This document shows, in pieces, positions 11,501 to 19,851 of a stretch of 35,206 nucleotides of DNA. A program made the translations under genes and the position numbers. Within the stretch, counting starts at the first letter, position 1. The number at the start of each line of letters is the position of its first letter. Origin of the DNA: a virus; IMG/VR virus record IMGVR_UViG_3300010158_000187, positions 1 through 35,206 of that record. One strand, written 5' to 3'. The notes below the pieces were generated by a model. That model was not told where the DNA came from and did no database searches. It was given only the letters and a program-made list of their open reading frames with translations.

Positions 11501-11993
11501 TCATAGAAGAATTCATTACGGTAACAAATTGTTCATACCAATTTGAATTGGTTGTATCATTCCAAGATATAACAGAATTAGCAAGATTAAGTCCAGCAGA
11601 GTCCAGTACATTTTCGCTAGTTGAAAGAGATGTGATTTTTAATAAACCGCTGCTAGGAACATTTCTTTTAGGAACATAACTAATTAATTGTGCCAGTTTT
11701 AAAATACTATCTCTGCGTTGTGCAGTTTCTAAGAAATTTTCACGAGCATTAAGATCAATCCTGAAACTTAGGTTTTGCCCTAGAAAAGCGATTAATTCAA
11801 TCAATGCTATGTATTCGCTGCTGTCAATAAAATCATTAAAATCCTCAGGATAATTTTCTTGAAGATAGGATATCATGATTCTGCGGATGGTTTCAAAATC
11901 GTAACTTTGAAAATCAGCATTGCGGAACGATTGATAAATTTTCTTCCAATCTTCTGTGATGAGTAATTTGTTATTGGTTGCTGGAATGGTCAT
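8520..11993 (-). CDS. 6: Baseplate wedge protein gp6-like
   Basis: 1157 residues, longer than T4 gp6 (about 660). The N-terminus (EDWKKIYQSFRNADFQSYDF, then DFIDSSEYIALIELIAFLGQ, then SFRIDLNARENFLETAQRRD) is the hallmark of the gp6 / baseplate J-like family. The C-terminal part contains FRNSATT-like and QTFHFSELSAYVMNLVSPDI segments, also typical of the J-like fold. gp6 forms the ring that links wedges in the contractile baseplate. It sits between gp25 and the giant gene, as expected for the wedge cluster. The extra length is mostly beta-rich, Asn/Ser/Thr-rich sequence in the middle. Its ATG has no clear Shine-Dalgarno sequence; an AATAAATA late-promoter-like box lies 18 bases upstream. Confidence 0.92.
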   Translation of the reverse strand: MTIPATNNKLLITEDWKKIYQSFRNADFQSYDFETIRRIMISYLQENYPEDFNDFIDSSEYIALIELIAFLGQNLSFRIDLNARENFLETAQRRDSILKLAQLISYVPKRNVPSSGLLKITSLSTSENVLDSAGLNLANSVISWNDTTNSNWYEQFVTVMNSSMTGSTVFGKPNDRATIGGIITEQYKINSSNPDVPVYTFSKNINGTSMSFEIVPATFSGKTYIYEDSPKPGNTLNLLYQNDNRGSGSGGTGFFALFKQGNLGVSNFSVTNPVPNEIVGINIKNINDTDVWLWQLNPDGTYPLTTWTKVPNIVGNNAIYNSISKTIRDIYSVTSRDADQIDLNFTDGSFGNLPKGNFSLYYRQSNGLAYSVTPQDIGGITITVPYVNKSGENHNLTLTLGLQYIVSNSAAPESNASIQSKAPQAYYTQNRMVTGEDYNIAPLTLTTDVLKIKSINRVSSGVSKYFELSDVSGKYSSTNIFATDGILYKDIHEENFSFSYFSRNEIFSVIKNKLEPIINSQSLRAFYIDKYRTSRPIVPNTNLVTPNFVWNLSNSVAGQGRGYFNFISRISTDNIFNTPIPVSIGNSTSIFTNPMAYATPGSVIKFVPPLGPDLTPQYFLPNGKIVSTKTNKTRDYLWSTVIQVIGDGSNLGTGNLNDGTGPVILGNQIGTGAIPVEIIPAFPNTLSYSFENDLVNLCLTQRNFGLRLGTIARAWTIIKDSDLDLYGNFSLDNSASTSNANLDASWLIAFTWTGSEYKVRYRLIDYIFQSVKQTGFYKDPSDVNFDYTNNTVIKDKINVLSINPVPGSVGIPLDQDYIWQVDNPVVEVDGYVNPSKVKVSFYDNQDSGTVGQLLDPDTFIRVVGDIKYGTYYGTVMFKRASDGLRYTMVDSTQYLVFLNENAASSYFNNQLDPDFLYYFTETDAVKSVNTNAFVYEPNYFVYQGRNELNFHYLHNSGQERRIDPSKSNIIDVYMLTAAYDTAFRNWLLNGGTGTKPLTPTSQSLENNYSRNLEPVKTISDEIVYQPVGYKVLFGGTAEVNLRAAFKAVRNSATTASDNEIRSTILTAINNFFSLDNWDFGQTFHFSELSAYVMNLVSPDITNFVIVPRSNNFGSLYEIACQNNEIFISGATAADIEIINAITAAELNTTLIITGTGN

Positions 11994-12011
11994 AATTTTA
12001 ATTCTATACCG

Positions 12012-12019
12012 TATTTATT
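12012..12019 (-). promoter_or_regulatory. Candidate late promoter (AATAAATA) for gp6
   Basis: Reading the minus strand the box is TTAATAAATACGG, matching the T4-like late promoter form NATAAATA recognised by gp55-type sigma. It lies in the 46-base gap between gp25 and gp6, 18 bases before the gp6 ATG, giving a very short leader. Confidence 0.5.
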
Positions 12020-12039
12020 AACAAAATAAACCTGGTATA

Positions 12040-12477
12040 TTATTGTATACTCAGGCCTACCGATTGATCAAAAGTTAAACGCATATTGCTTGATCGATCT
12101 GTTCCTACTAGGACAAGTGTTAGTTCTATAATATATCCTGCGGGATATTCAATAAGATTTATCTGTGTAGGAGTTACCCTAGGATCATAGTTACATATGT
12201 CAACTATATCCTTGTTTAACGAGTCTTTTAACTCTTGTGTAAATGGTTCCATTAATAAATCCCAAATAATAGTACCAAAATTAGGATTCATTAATCGTTC
12301 GCCTCGTCTAGTATTGAAATGATTGATAATATCTTGCTTGATTAATTCAAAATCATATAATCTAGAATTTGATGTTGATGGATCTAGACTACTAAAACCT
12401 TTATAGAAGTGACTGGTTTTAGCAGGTTGTTCGTAAACTGCAGCAGCATTGGTAATTTCTATTGACTTGTATGGCAT
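12040..12477 (-). CDS. 25: Baseplate wedge protein gp25-like
   Basis: 145 residues, close to T4 gp25 (132). Family features are visible: DFELIKQDIINHFNTRRGER, LMNPNFGTIIWDLLMEPFT and a C-terminal beta segment GYIIELTLVLVGT. This is the GPW/gp25 family, the small wedge protein that contacts gp6 and gp53 and nucleates the sheath. It sits between gp5 and gp6. Its start is ATGCCATACAAG; GGAGG lies 15 bases upstream, too far for a good ribosome binding site, and an AATAAATA box sits in between. Confidence 0.94.
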   Translation of the reverse strand: MPYKSIEITNAAAVYEQPAKTSHFYKGFSSLDPSTSNSRLYDFELIKQDIINHFNTRRGERLMNPNFGTIIWDLLMEPFTQELKDSLNKDIVDICNYDPRVTPTQINLIEYPAGYIIELTLVLVGTDRSSNMRLTFDQSVGLSIQ

Positions 12478-12482
12478 AATGG

Positions 12483-12490
12483 TATTTATT
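12483..12490 (-). promoter_or_regulatory. Candidate late promoter (AATAAATA) for gp25
   Basis: GTTAATAAATACC on the minus strand ends only 5 bases before the gp25 ATG and overlaps the last bases of the gp5-like gene. If it works as a -10 element the transcript would be essentially leaderless. The same TTAATAAATAC word occurs in front of gp6. Confidence 0.4.
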
Positions 12491-14921
12491 AACCTCCAGA
12501 AATAGGTTTTCCGCTACTATCGGTTACCTTACCTCGAGCAGCCGCAGATCCGGTAGCAGAGGTAGTAGAATTGTTAAGTTGTCCTAGGAAACAATGATAG
12601 AATCCTAATTTAGTGGCATGAATATTAGGAACATTAAAGCCTACAGCTCTAGCTGCTGCTTCAAAATAACCAGCATCGGTTTGAGCGACCTTGACTCTAT
12701 CTAAGAAATATACTACACTAGCTGCGGCTGCTATATTAAGATCGGCCAACAATTCAGGTTTATCCACCAACGCAGTAGGCGAGGTAACTATTCCCTTGGT
12801 ATATAACATATTACTATATCTTGCGTAGTTTGCCCTACCAGTAAGTTGTATAAATCCTCTACCAATAAATTTAGCACCATCACCGGCCTGTGTATTTCCT
12901 AAACCTTGTCCTTTGGCTGTTTGCGATCCATATAAGAATTCTGGAAGTTTATTTCCAGGATTTCCTACATAACTTTGTGCCAGGGCAGTATCGCCTTTAA
13001 ACGAAGTAGGAAATACTTCTAATAGTCTGCCGGCCGATGAATAATTAAAACTTTCAGTAACACAAGTCCAGCGACTCTCACCGCCGGCAATTCCTAATAT
13101 ACTGGCCACAGCATAAGGACTTGTCAGTCCTAATTTTGCACAAGCGGCTTTCAGAGCAGTGATACCAGGTTGACTTGCTGCAGCATTTATATCCTTAGAA
13201 AAATTAGTAGAACAAGTGCCCGGTACCACTTCGGGCGAATTGGCAGATTGCTGTATTCCTGCATTAGGACTTGGTGGTACTCCGGCAGCAACACGAGAGC
13301 TCGGAGGAGCAGCAGGTGTGAATCCGCCGACTTTGTATCCATTAGCAGCCGATGGCGGTACCCCAGATGCCGGAACAGCAGGAGTATCTGCCAGGGTAAC
13401 ATCTGTTGCTGCTGCGCTGAATTTTTCTGGATTAATATTTTCGTGTTGATCCCAAGGCTCGTGTGTTGGTACACGATTCATGATTGATTTTATTTCATCA
13501 CTCTTGTATTTGTTTTCCTTGGCCCATGGGTTTTTATCCGGTACTAGCGGATCTCTATTAGGTAATGTAAAGACTGATAATAACGGAGGAGTCTCAGGAG
13601 GACTTGCCGATGTTGGAGCCGAAGCAGCTGGACCATTTAAATGTATGAGCGAAGCAACCATTACGATATTTCCGTTGGTGTCTACACTGAAATCTCCGCC
13701 GGTGCCTATCTTGAACGATTGTCCAGACGTAACATTTAAATCATTATTAGCAGTAACCAAGATATCTTTTGCCGAGGACATATGGGTATCTTGTCCTGAT
13801 ATTATTTTAAGATTTTGTCCTACACTGAGATGAGCATCATTCTTGATAGCTATTTTACTATAATCATCAACTACTAGATAGTAATATCCGGTAACATTGG
13901 TTTCCATATTTTTTATTGCACGCATATTAATATTTCTGCCTGCTTCTATATTAATATCTCTATCTGCTCTAAAATTAAAATCTGCTTTTGAATGGATGCT
14001 GACACTGTCTGTGGCAAATATATCTAACTTGCCTGCGCTAGACATCTCTATCCATGCTGTGCCAGCAGCATTGGCGATATAGATTAAATCATGGCTGTTA
14101 TGAAGTAATATTTGATGTCCTGTTCTTGTGCGTATTCTTACCAGTTCGTTCTGCCCTGTAATATCACCATCGTCCATGACAAAGGTACTGCCACCGAGCC
14201 GACTTATTGGTGCCATGATATCGCCTTCGCCCGGTTCGGCATTTTTTTCGTAACCAATTTTTTTCCTTGGGCCATTTAAATCTAATGGTCCAGGTGTGCT
14301 TATTCCAAATACAGCACTAGGAGTTTCTCGTCTAGCACCACTGGTAGTAATTCCTCTTACTGTATCTAATAATAATCCCTGTGCTAATAATCTTTCAGCA
14401 AATGGGTGTACTGGTTTTTTATTCTTATCGATGTCAGGATTGCCAGGATTGTTTACAGCTTTTAAAAATTCAGCAGCCGGAAGATTTGTTGTACCATATC
14501 TTTCAATTTGTTCCGGCGTCATTGATGTACTTTTAGTGGCCGCAATGCCGGGCACCATGTGATTTTGGAATGTGTCCTGAACACAGCCGATCCAATATCC
14601 TTGATTGGGGTCTCCATCGAGGAATATAACCATAACAACGCAGCCAATGTCAGGTGGAATCATCCACATTCCATAGCTCTTCTGAACATCGCTAAAATTA
14701 CTGCTGTTATTACCTTCGTATCTTACAGATGTAGCACCGTAGAAAGGTGTTAGATATCTAACAACATAAGTTTCCGATTGATGTTCAATAGGACTTTGTA
14801 AAGATTTTATTAAAGAAACTTCAAGTGATCCCATATAGGTAGGATCTAGGTGACTTCTTATCTCAGCAAGGAAAGGGCCCGGACTTGGTAAGGGGCTCTT
14901 TGATCTTGTTTCATATGGCAT
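12489..14921 (-). CDS. 5: Baseplate central spike / hub lysozyme, gp5-like, with C-terminal GH19-type domain
   Basis: 810 residues. An N-terminal OB-fold (about 25-125; YMGSLEVSLIKS, then GYWIGCVQDTFQNHMVPGIA) is typical of gp5/VgrG spikes. Residues about 235-430 are short repeats of alternating beta residues (DINIEAGRNINMRA, DILVTANNDLNVTSG), the triple beta-helix needle. A Pro/Ala/Ser-rich linker (about 430-570) follows. Residues about 580-775 look like a GH19 chitinase/lysozyme: GESRW and TESFNYSSAGRLLEVFPTSF with the expected acidic residues (near 615 and 622), and FIGRGFIQLTGRANYARYS. In T4 gp5 the lysozyme is a different family and lies between OB-fold and needle; here it follows the needle. 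Role: puncture and local digestion of peptidoglycan during injection. Gly/Ser/Lys tail at the end. Confidence 0.9.
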   Translation of the reverse strand: MPYETRSKSPLPSPGPFLAEIRSHLDPTYMGSLEVSLIKSLQSPIEHQSETYVVRYLTPFYGATSVRYEGNNSSNFSDVQKSYGMWMIPPDIGCVVMVIFLDGDPNQGYWIGCVQDTFQNHMVPGIAATKSTSMTPEQIERYGTTNLPAAEFLKAVNNPGNPDIDKNKKPVHPFAERLLAQGLLLDTVRGITTSGARRETPSAVFGISTPGPLDLNGPRKKIGYEKNAEPGEGDIMAPISRLGGSTFVMDDGDITGQNELVRIRTRTGHQILLHNSHDLIYIANAAGTAWIEMSSAGKLDIFATDSVSIHSKADFNFRADRDINIEAGRNINMRAIKNMETNVTGYYYLVVDDYSKIAIKNDAHLSVGQNLKIISGQDTHMSSAKDILVTANNDLNVTSGQSFKIGTGGDFSVDTNGNIVMVASLIHLNGPAASAPTSASPPETPPLLSVFTLPNRDPLVPDKNPWAKENKYKSDEIKSIMNRVPTHEPWDQHENINPEKFSAAATDVTLADTPAVPASGVPPSAANGYKVGGFTPAAPPSSRVAAGVPPSPNAGIQQSANSPEVVPGTCSTNFSKDINAAASQPGITALKAACAKLGLTSPYAVASILGIAGGESRWTCVTESFNYSSAGRLLEVFPTSFKGDTALAQSYVGNPGNKLPEFLYGSQTAKGQGLGNTQAGDGAKFIGRGFIQLTGRANYARYSNMLYTKGIVTSPTALVDKPELLADLNIAAAASVVYFLDRVKVAQTDAGYFEAAARAVGFNVPNIHATKLGFYHCFLGQLNNSTTSATGSAAARGKVTDSSGKPISGG

Positions 14922-14927
14922 TCTATG

Positions 14928-17900
14928 TTACCTCAACATTATTTTATCTAGTGGACTTAAATTCTTTGTGATGCTTCCAAATTTGGAAACTACAGAATTG
15001 GTTACGTTATTACCCACACCAAATTTATCATTTATTTTATTTAGATCGGCCTCGACTGAACTTACTGCTCCCGTAACTGCTGACAATTGAGATCTTACAT
15101 TTAAGAATTTATTACCTATGATAGCAGCACTTAGCACGTTAGGTTGTAGTAGTGGACTAAACGGATTGGCCATATAGGCCGGGGTAGAATTAATTACAGA
15201 TTGTGCTACATCCGCCGGCAATTGATTTTGTGAAACATCTGCGATATTATTTGTTCCATATGATCTTGCCACAGCAGACGGACCGCCTTTTGCTGCTACT
15301 TGATCTATATAACCTGTATCGGGTCTTGGGTCCGGAGCAATATAATAAGGTGGAGTGGGAGGTAATTTAGCAATTCCGTCAAGAGTCAACGAATTAAAAT
15401 TTACACCTTGTGCCCTTGCTACTGCTATTTTGGTATCGGCTGGTAATTTTGATACTATGGCATTTAATTGATCAAGCATTTTAGATTTTAATGAATTTGA
15501 AAGACCGGAAAGTTGAACAGGATTGATTCCAAATTGTAATCCAACTGCCAATAGATCATTTGCTGTTCCTCGAGTGACTGCTAGTGCCGAGGAACCAATA
15601 TTGTTTACTAAATCAGCAGAACGAGTTCCTATATTTCTCACGTCTGCTAAAGCAGATGCTCCGATGTTATTCACCGAGGCAACATAACTTGACGCAAGAT
15701 TGTTTACTGTCAAGCTGGCATTATTTAGAGCTGCGTTAACATTATTTACTGTTACAGCAGACGTAACATTTAAAATTGAATTGTTTAATGCTGCGGCAGA
15801 ATTTGGCCCCAGGCTGGCCACTGCCGATAATGTAGGTAATCCAACATTTGATGCTGCTGCGCTTATAGACTCTACATTGGAAGGCAAGGAAGCTGCTTGA
15901 GATCTAATATCCTGTGCTGTGACATTATTACCACTTCTAATGATATCTGTAACAGGAGTTGCCGGTGTATAAGAAACCGTTGCTCCTACACCTATACCAG
16001 ATCCAGGAACAGAAACCTGATTTATTATATTATTAGATCTTTCTACTATTTGACTGTTTACACTACCGCCAGCATTGCTGACTCCAAAAGAATCACCTAA
16101 CGTGTTTGACGACTGATATACTAATGCTTCGGAACTTAGTGTTTGTTCTTGTAATGCCGCAACGGCACTGGCTTGTAATGGAATTCCTTGAGCAGATTGA
16201 GCAGTAGCATCCGGCACAACTCCGCCGTATGGTTGATATGCTCCTCTAGTATTACCCACTAAATTATCAGAAGCACCGCTCACCTGTGAGTCTCCTGGTA
16301 CAGGGGTACCTCCTAATCCTCCTTCGGCTGCAGTAAAATTATCTGTAGGGTTAGGATTTCCTCTATTTTCTGTATTAACTAAATTCAATGCGCCCGGACG
16401 AACTCCTACTTGGCTAGAGCCGGCACCATTACTTCCGCCACCTCCGCCACCGCCACCGCTTGGCACAGGAACCGGCGACGAGTCTCTTGATACATTATCA
16501 AGTGGATCTTTCTTCTGGAATAAGGACGGTGTTGTAGCAGCATCACCCTGACCAGGAACTCTAAGAATTTTTAAAGTCTGTTTGAATAATCCATCTTTAA
16601 AACTTGACTTTGCTTCAATGACGCGATATACTCCGCTGAAGGGGATTAATTCTGGATCAAATCTAAATAGCCCACCTTGCTCTAAATTGTCTATATCAAT
16701 AGGATTACGAAACTTGATCATTATCATGATCTCTCCGTAGTTTTGATTAGCAGATCCTTCGTCAGATACCGGGCCGGATCCGGCATTATAATTACCTATT
16801 CCGCCTGTTACGATAAAAAATGGATCTCCTAATATCTCTAAATCACCGTCAAGCATACTGGCTTTAGAATCAACGATAGCACGATGCATACCTTTGGCCA
16901 ATGAGGCATACGGATCCGATTGTCGTTGTCCACCCGAGTCCTTATCCACAGATGTTAATTGACTATCTTTGTGTTTAGGGGCTTCTAATGCCAAGTTTGA
17001 CGATCCTTCTTTGTAACGAGTATCCGGGTCACCTCCTAACTTGGGTTCGGGTTTATTATTATACCCTGCTACATCTCTAGCAGCAGGACCGTAACTTTTT
17101 CCCAAGGCAGCAGGAATAGCCTCAAAATATAAAGAATTGAAATTCAATTTAAAATTCAATATATCTACGTTTTTACCTGTGTATATATAATTGTATTCTC
17201 TTAATGCCAATTGCTCTAATTGTTTAGCGTTGACCTGTTGATTTCCAAATAAAGGAATACGATTATGCATAATTTTGTGCATGGCTACTACAAAATTAAA
17301 ATTTTGATAAGGACGTTTGGTATCTGGATTGTTTATGGTTTGATTGGTGACTTCTAATTTAATTAAAAAATAATCAACCCTTCCATATTGGTCAACTACA
17401 GCGTTGAAATTATGAGCTAAATCTTCTATCAGTTGTCTGCCAAATTTACTATCTCTTATGATAGCGGCTATACATTCAGTTATATTTTTTCCTTCAGCAA
17501 ATTGTGCTGTGACATCTTTTATGTAGGTAGGTTTGTATGAGTTTGGATCGCTGGCATTTTGTTCAGGACTAGGCGTTGGCTTCTGTTGGTATGCTGTGGG
17601 TTTTTCGACTTTCTTAAGGTCTGGAAATTTATATGTGCTGTTGTCTTTCAAGAATTCAGATACCTTGGCCTGCCCAATTGCCTGGCCGGCCTTGCCGTCA
17701 AATGATATACTGTAAACATCATGTCCCGGAGACGGGCCGCCTCTAGCATCATCGTCTGCTTGTACAGTTTGTTTGTTTATATTTTTTGCCAAATCACTCA
17801 AGATGTCTTTGACTTTTTCGCCAGATATTTTTACAGCCTTTTTTAACTTGCTAGGCATACCAAACCCTGCTTCATTAAATGGTATGGCTGTTACTTTGTA

Positions 17901-18512
17901 TCTTGTGCCTCGTTGATCTACGCTGATCTCCATGCCTGTTATCTTTACAGGAAAATATCGTGTAGACCTAGGAATTTCTTGTGCCGATCCAAGATCTGTA
18001 CTATCAGAATATCCTAAGAATTCCATTTTTAATACATAACTGGCATTTTGATATGTTGAATACCCTGCCTTTACTGCCGATACCTGTAATGCCTCAAGGA
18101 AACCATTCATGCTGTAGGGCTCTATGACATCAAAAGAAATAGAGGTAGGTTGGCTAACACTGGTCGCCTCACTGAATCCCATGATAGAATTTATCTCAAC
18201 ATCTTCTATATACAAATCATAATAACCGGGACTACTAGGCGGGAGCCAAGATCCTAAAGCATTTGGTCCCTTACCGCCCGATTTTATAATAACCAAATTT
18301 AGAGTCCTATTTCTGTAATTTAATGGTTCGTTTACCTCTAATGTTGACAAAGCAGCAAAAGTGAATACGTAATTAAAAGATCTATAATGAGATAGTACAT
18401 TGGTTTTATCTTGATTGCCCGGCGCACCCTGGTATGTGCCAGGTTCTAGGCCAGCCGGAGCAGCACCGGCGCTTTTACCAACTACATCAGAAGAACTACT
18501 AGTTACGGCCAT
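14928..18512 (-). CDS. Baseplate hub-like structural protein (gp27-like role suspected)
   Basis: 1194 residues between gp53 and gp5, starting one base past the gp53 stop codon. The N-terminal half (about 40-680) looks folded: YRSFNYVFTFAALSTLEVNE, ASYVLKMEFLGYSD, KITGMEISVDQRGTRYKVTA, a gp27/VgrG-like middle (VDYFLIKLEVTN, DILNFKLNFNSLYFEAIP), and YRVIEAKSSFKDGLFKQTLK, which is common in hub proteins. A run of eight glycines at about 683-690 separates it from a long low-complexity region rich in Asn, Ser, Ala and Val with repeated VNNIG/ALNNAS words. Location next to the spike and the fold style suggest the hub on which gp5 sits, but I cannot align it to T4 gp27, so this is inference. A tail-associated disordered region this long is unusual. 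Confidence 0.8.
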   Translation of the reverse strand: MAVTSSSSDVVGKSAGAAPAGLEPGTYQGAPGNQDKTNVLSHYRSFNYVFTFAALSTLEVNEPLNYRNRTLNLVIIKSGGKGPNALGSWLPPSSPGYYDLYIEDVEINSIMGFSEATSVSQPTSISFDVIEPYSMNGFLEALQVSAVKAGYSTYQNASYVLKMEFLGYSDSTDLGSAQEIPRSTRYFPVKITGMEISVDQRGTRYKVTAIPFNEAGFGMPSKLKKAVKISGEKVKDILSDLAKNINKQTVQADDDARGGPSPGHDVYSISFDGKAGQAIGQAKVSEFLKDNSTYKFPDLKKVEKPTAYQQKPTPSPEQNASDPNSYKPTYIKDVTAQFAEGKNITECIAAIIRDSKFGRQLIEDLAHNFNAVVDQYGRVDYFLIKLEVTNQTINNPDTKRPYQNFNFVVAMHKIMHNRIPLFGNQQVNAKQLEQLALREYNYIYTGKNVDILNFKLNFNSLYFEAIPAALGKSYGPAARDVAGYNNKPEPKLGGDPDTRYKEGSSNLALEAPKHKDSQLTSVDKDSGGQRQSDPYASLAKGMHRAIVDSKASMLDGDLEILGDPFFIVTGGIGNYNAGSGPVSDEGSANQNYGEIMIMIKFRNPIDIDNLEQGGLFRFDPELIPFSGVYRVIEAKSSFKDGLFKQTLKILRVPGQGDAATTPSLFQKKDPLDNVSRDSSPVPVPSGGGGGGGGSNGAGSSQVGVRPGALNLVNTENRGNPNPTDNFTAAEGGLGGTPVPGDSQVSGASDNLVGNTRGAYQPYGGVVPDATAQSAQGIPLQASAVAALQEQTLSSEALVYQSSNTLGDSFGVSNAGGSVNSQIVERSNNIINQVSVPGSGIGVGATVSYTPATPVTDIIRSGNNVTAQDIRSQAASLPSNVESISAAASNVGLPTLSAVASLGPNSAAALNNSILNVTSAVTVNNVNAALNNASLTVNNLASSYVASVNNIGASALADVRNIGTRSADLVNNIGSSALAVTRGTANDLLAVGLQFGINPVQLSGLSNSLKSKMLDQLNAIVSKLPADTKIAVARAQGVNFNSLTLDGIAKLPPTPPYYIAPDPRPDTGYIDQVAAKGGPSAVARSYGTNNIADVSQNQLPADVAQSVINSTPAYMANPFSPLLQPNVLSAAIIGNKFLNVRSQLSAVTGAVSSVEADLNKINDKFGVGNNVTNSVVSKFGSITKNLSPLDKIMLR

Positions 18513-18513
18513 T

Positions 18514-18813
18514 TTAAATTCCTAACGAATGTTTTATAGAACTTAACTTGGGAAGATAGATTTTTATACCGGCTTTTAGATCAAATACAGGATCTTTAAT
18601 AACAGATGGATTCCTTACGGCAAACACCCACCACAATCCAACATCGCTATAAAGATCATGGGATAATAAATCAGGCCTATATTCGTAACTCTTGGTCACT
18701 GTGAAGACAACATCATCTGCTTCCGATGCGATTGTTCTATTATTGATGATGTCTAAATACCCATCAACCTGAGGAGTGGTATAATAAGGGCTTAATTTAT
18801 TATAAGTTGTCAT
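18514..18813 (-). CDS. 53: Baseplate wedge protein gp53-like
   Basis: 99 residues, much shorter than T4 gp53 (196), but with the family signature SYEYRPDLLSHDLYSDVGLW followed by WVFAVRNPSVIKDPVFDLKA and a LysM-like end (GIKIYLPKLSS). gp53 clamps gp6, gp7 and gp25 in the wedge. Its ATG overlaps the stop of the upstream tube-cap gene (TAATG), so the two are translationally coupled. Confidence 0.9.
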   Translation of the reverse strand: MTTYNKLSPYYTTPQVDGYLDIINNRTIASEADDVVFTVTKSYEYRPDLLSHDLYSDVGLWWVFAVRNPSVIKDPVFDLKAGIKIYLPKLSSIKHSLGI

Positions 18814-19793
18814 TATAGATATCCTGCCTTTCTTTCTAGGGCTGTACTTAAATATCTGTTTACACCAGTACCTAGCATTTCTGCTCGACTGTACATTGGT
18901 TTACATGTAACTGCGATAGTTGATAGTGTAGGAACAAATGCTGTTCCATATTGATTGTTACCTGTTATGAATCCACTTTTATCAAGGGTATAAAAATCTA
19001 CCGAATCCGGCAGGGTATTTTTAAAACTGGTAATAGCCACCGGAACATTATTTAACATGAAATCGCCATAAGCATCCAATCTACACACAGGTGGCGGTGC
19101 TCCGGCATTGGTATCTGGACCAAATCTCATCTTGGTTAGAGCTCTTAACAGATGAACAGTTGCCAGGTACACCATGGCATCTTGATCATTTTCAACTGTG
19201 AATTTTCCTTGGATAGTGATGTCCGTGACACTGCTATTTTTATAAAAATTAATAGCATAGTTATTGTGAGTAGGAGTTTGTGTTGTATAATCAGCTTTGT
19301 GTTCAAAGTCAATCGATGGAGTATACGGAAATATTATTCCCCCGTGCTTGGTTAATTCACCTGCCGGGGATCCACTGGTTAAATCTACCAGATAATCTTT
19401 AGGGACTCTTATCTTGACTCTAAGGTCTGGACTGCGTGGATCAAATTTAGGATCCATGGAGGTAACTGATATTTCTGTAGCGGCGGCCGCCTTGGGGGGC
19501 TCTGCTCCTGGCTGTACCTGGCCAAGATCTCTATATCCTCGTTTGGCATCTCCGCCTGGGGTGAACGAGGGTACCTTGGGTTTGTTAATATATCCTCGTT
19601 TGGCATCACCTCCTGGGGTATATGATGGAACCGTTGATGTTTTAGGTTCACCTAACACAGTAGGATTGGTCATCTTTTCAGTTGCGGCAATCGCAGATTG
19701 CGCCGTGTTGACAAACGAGGTTTGGCGTGCTTGCTCAGCATCATATTGTGCCTTGGTTGCCGGTTTGCCATTGACTTTATAAGTATCGACCAT
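18813..19793 (-). CDS. Tail-tube cap/initiator protein gp48/gp54-like
   Basis: 326 residues, first gene of the minus-strand baseplate operon. The C-terminal two thirds (about 110-326) matches the tube-initiator style: IRVPKDYLVDLTSG, ITIQGKFTVENDQDAMVYLA, LLRALTKMRFGPDTNAGAPP and the PTLSTIAVTCKPMYSRAEML end; SIDFEHKADYTTQTPTHNNY is typical of the gp48 group in aquatic T4-like phages. These proteins cap the hub and start tube polymerisation. The N-terminal 100 residues are low complexity and contain a 19-residue tandem duplication (VPSYTPGGDAKRGY / VPSFTPGGDAKRGY). Which of gp48 or gp54 it corresponds to cannot be decided by eye. Confidence 0.82.
   Translation of the reverse strand: MVDTYKVNGKPATKAQYDAEQARQTSFVNTAQSAIAATEKMTNPTVLGEPKTSTVPSYTPGGDAKRGYINKPKVPSFTPGGDAKRGYRDLGQVQPGAEPPKAAAATEISVTSMDPKFDPRSPDLRVKIRVPKDYLVDLTSGSPAGELTKHGGIIFPYTPSIDFEHKADYTTQTPTHNNYAINFYKNSSVTDITIQGKFTVENDQDAMVYLATVHLLRALTKMRFGPDTNAGAPPPVCRLDAYGDFMLNNVPVAITSFKNTLPDSVDFYTLDKSGFITGNNQYGTAFVPTLSTIAVTCKPMYSRAEMLGTGVNRYLSTALERKAGYL
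19533..19618. repeat. 57-base tandem duplication inside the tube-cap gene
   Basis: The word ATATCCTCGTTTGGCATC followed by (A/T)CC(T/G)CCTGGGGT starts at 19533 and again at 19590, a period of 57 bases or 19 codons. It encodes two near-identical P-S-(Y/F)-T-P-G-G-D-A-K-R-G-Y peptides in the flexible N-terminal region. Confidence 0.85.
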
Positions 19794-19815
19794 TATAGAA
19801 AAATCCTTTATTTGT

Positions 19816-19823
19816 TATTTAAC
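19816..19823 (-). promoter_or_regulatory. Weak candidate late promoter (GTTAAATA) for the baseplate operon
   Basis: On the minus strand GGTTAAATAACAAATAAAGG precedes the tube-cap ATG by 22 bases, with AAGGA as ribosome binding site. It matches TATAAATA at 6 of 8 positions. The operon needs some promoter here and no better box is seen. Confidence 0.35.
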
Positions 19824-19824
19824 C

Positions 19825-19832
19825 GATAAATA
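19825..19832 (+). promoter_or_regulatory. Possible late promoter box GATAAATA, plus strand
   Basis: Matches NATAAATA, 66 bases before the gp55-like ATG. It could give late expression of the sigma operon in addition to the sigma70-like promoter downstream of it; it could also be chance in AT-rich sequence. Confidence 0.25.
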
Positions 19833-19851
19833 ATGTGCTAAGTTAATATGG

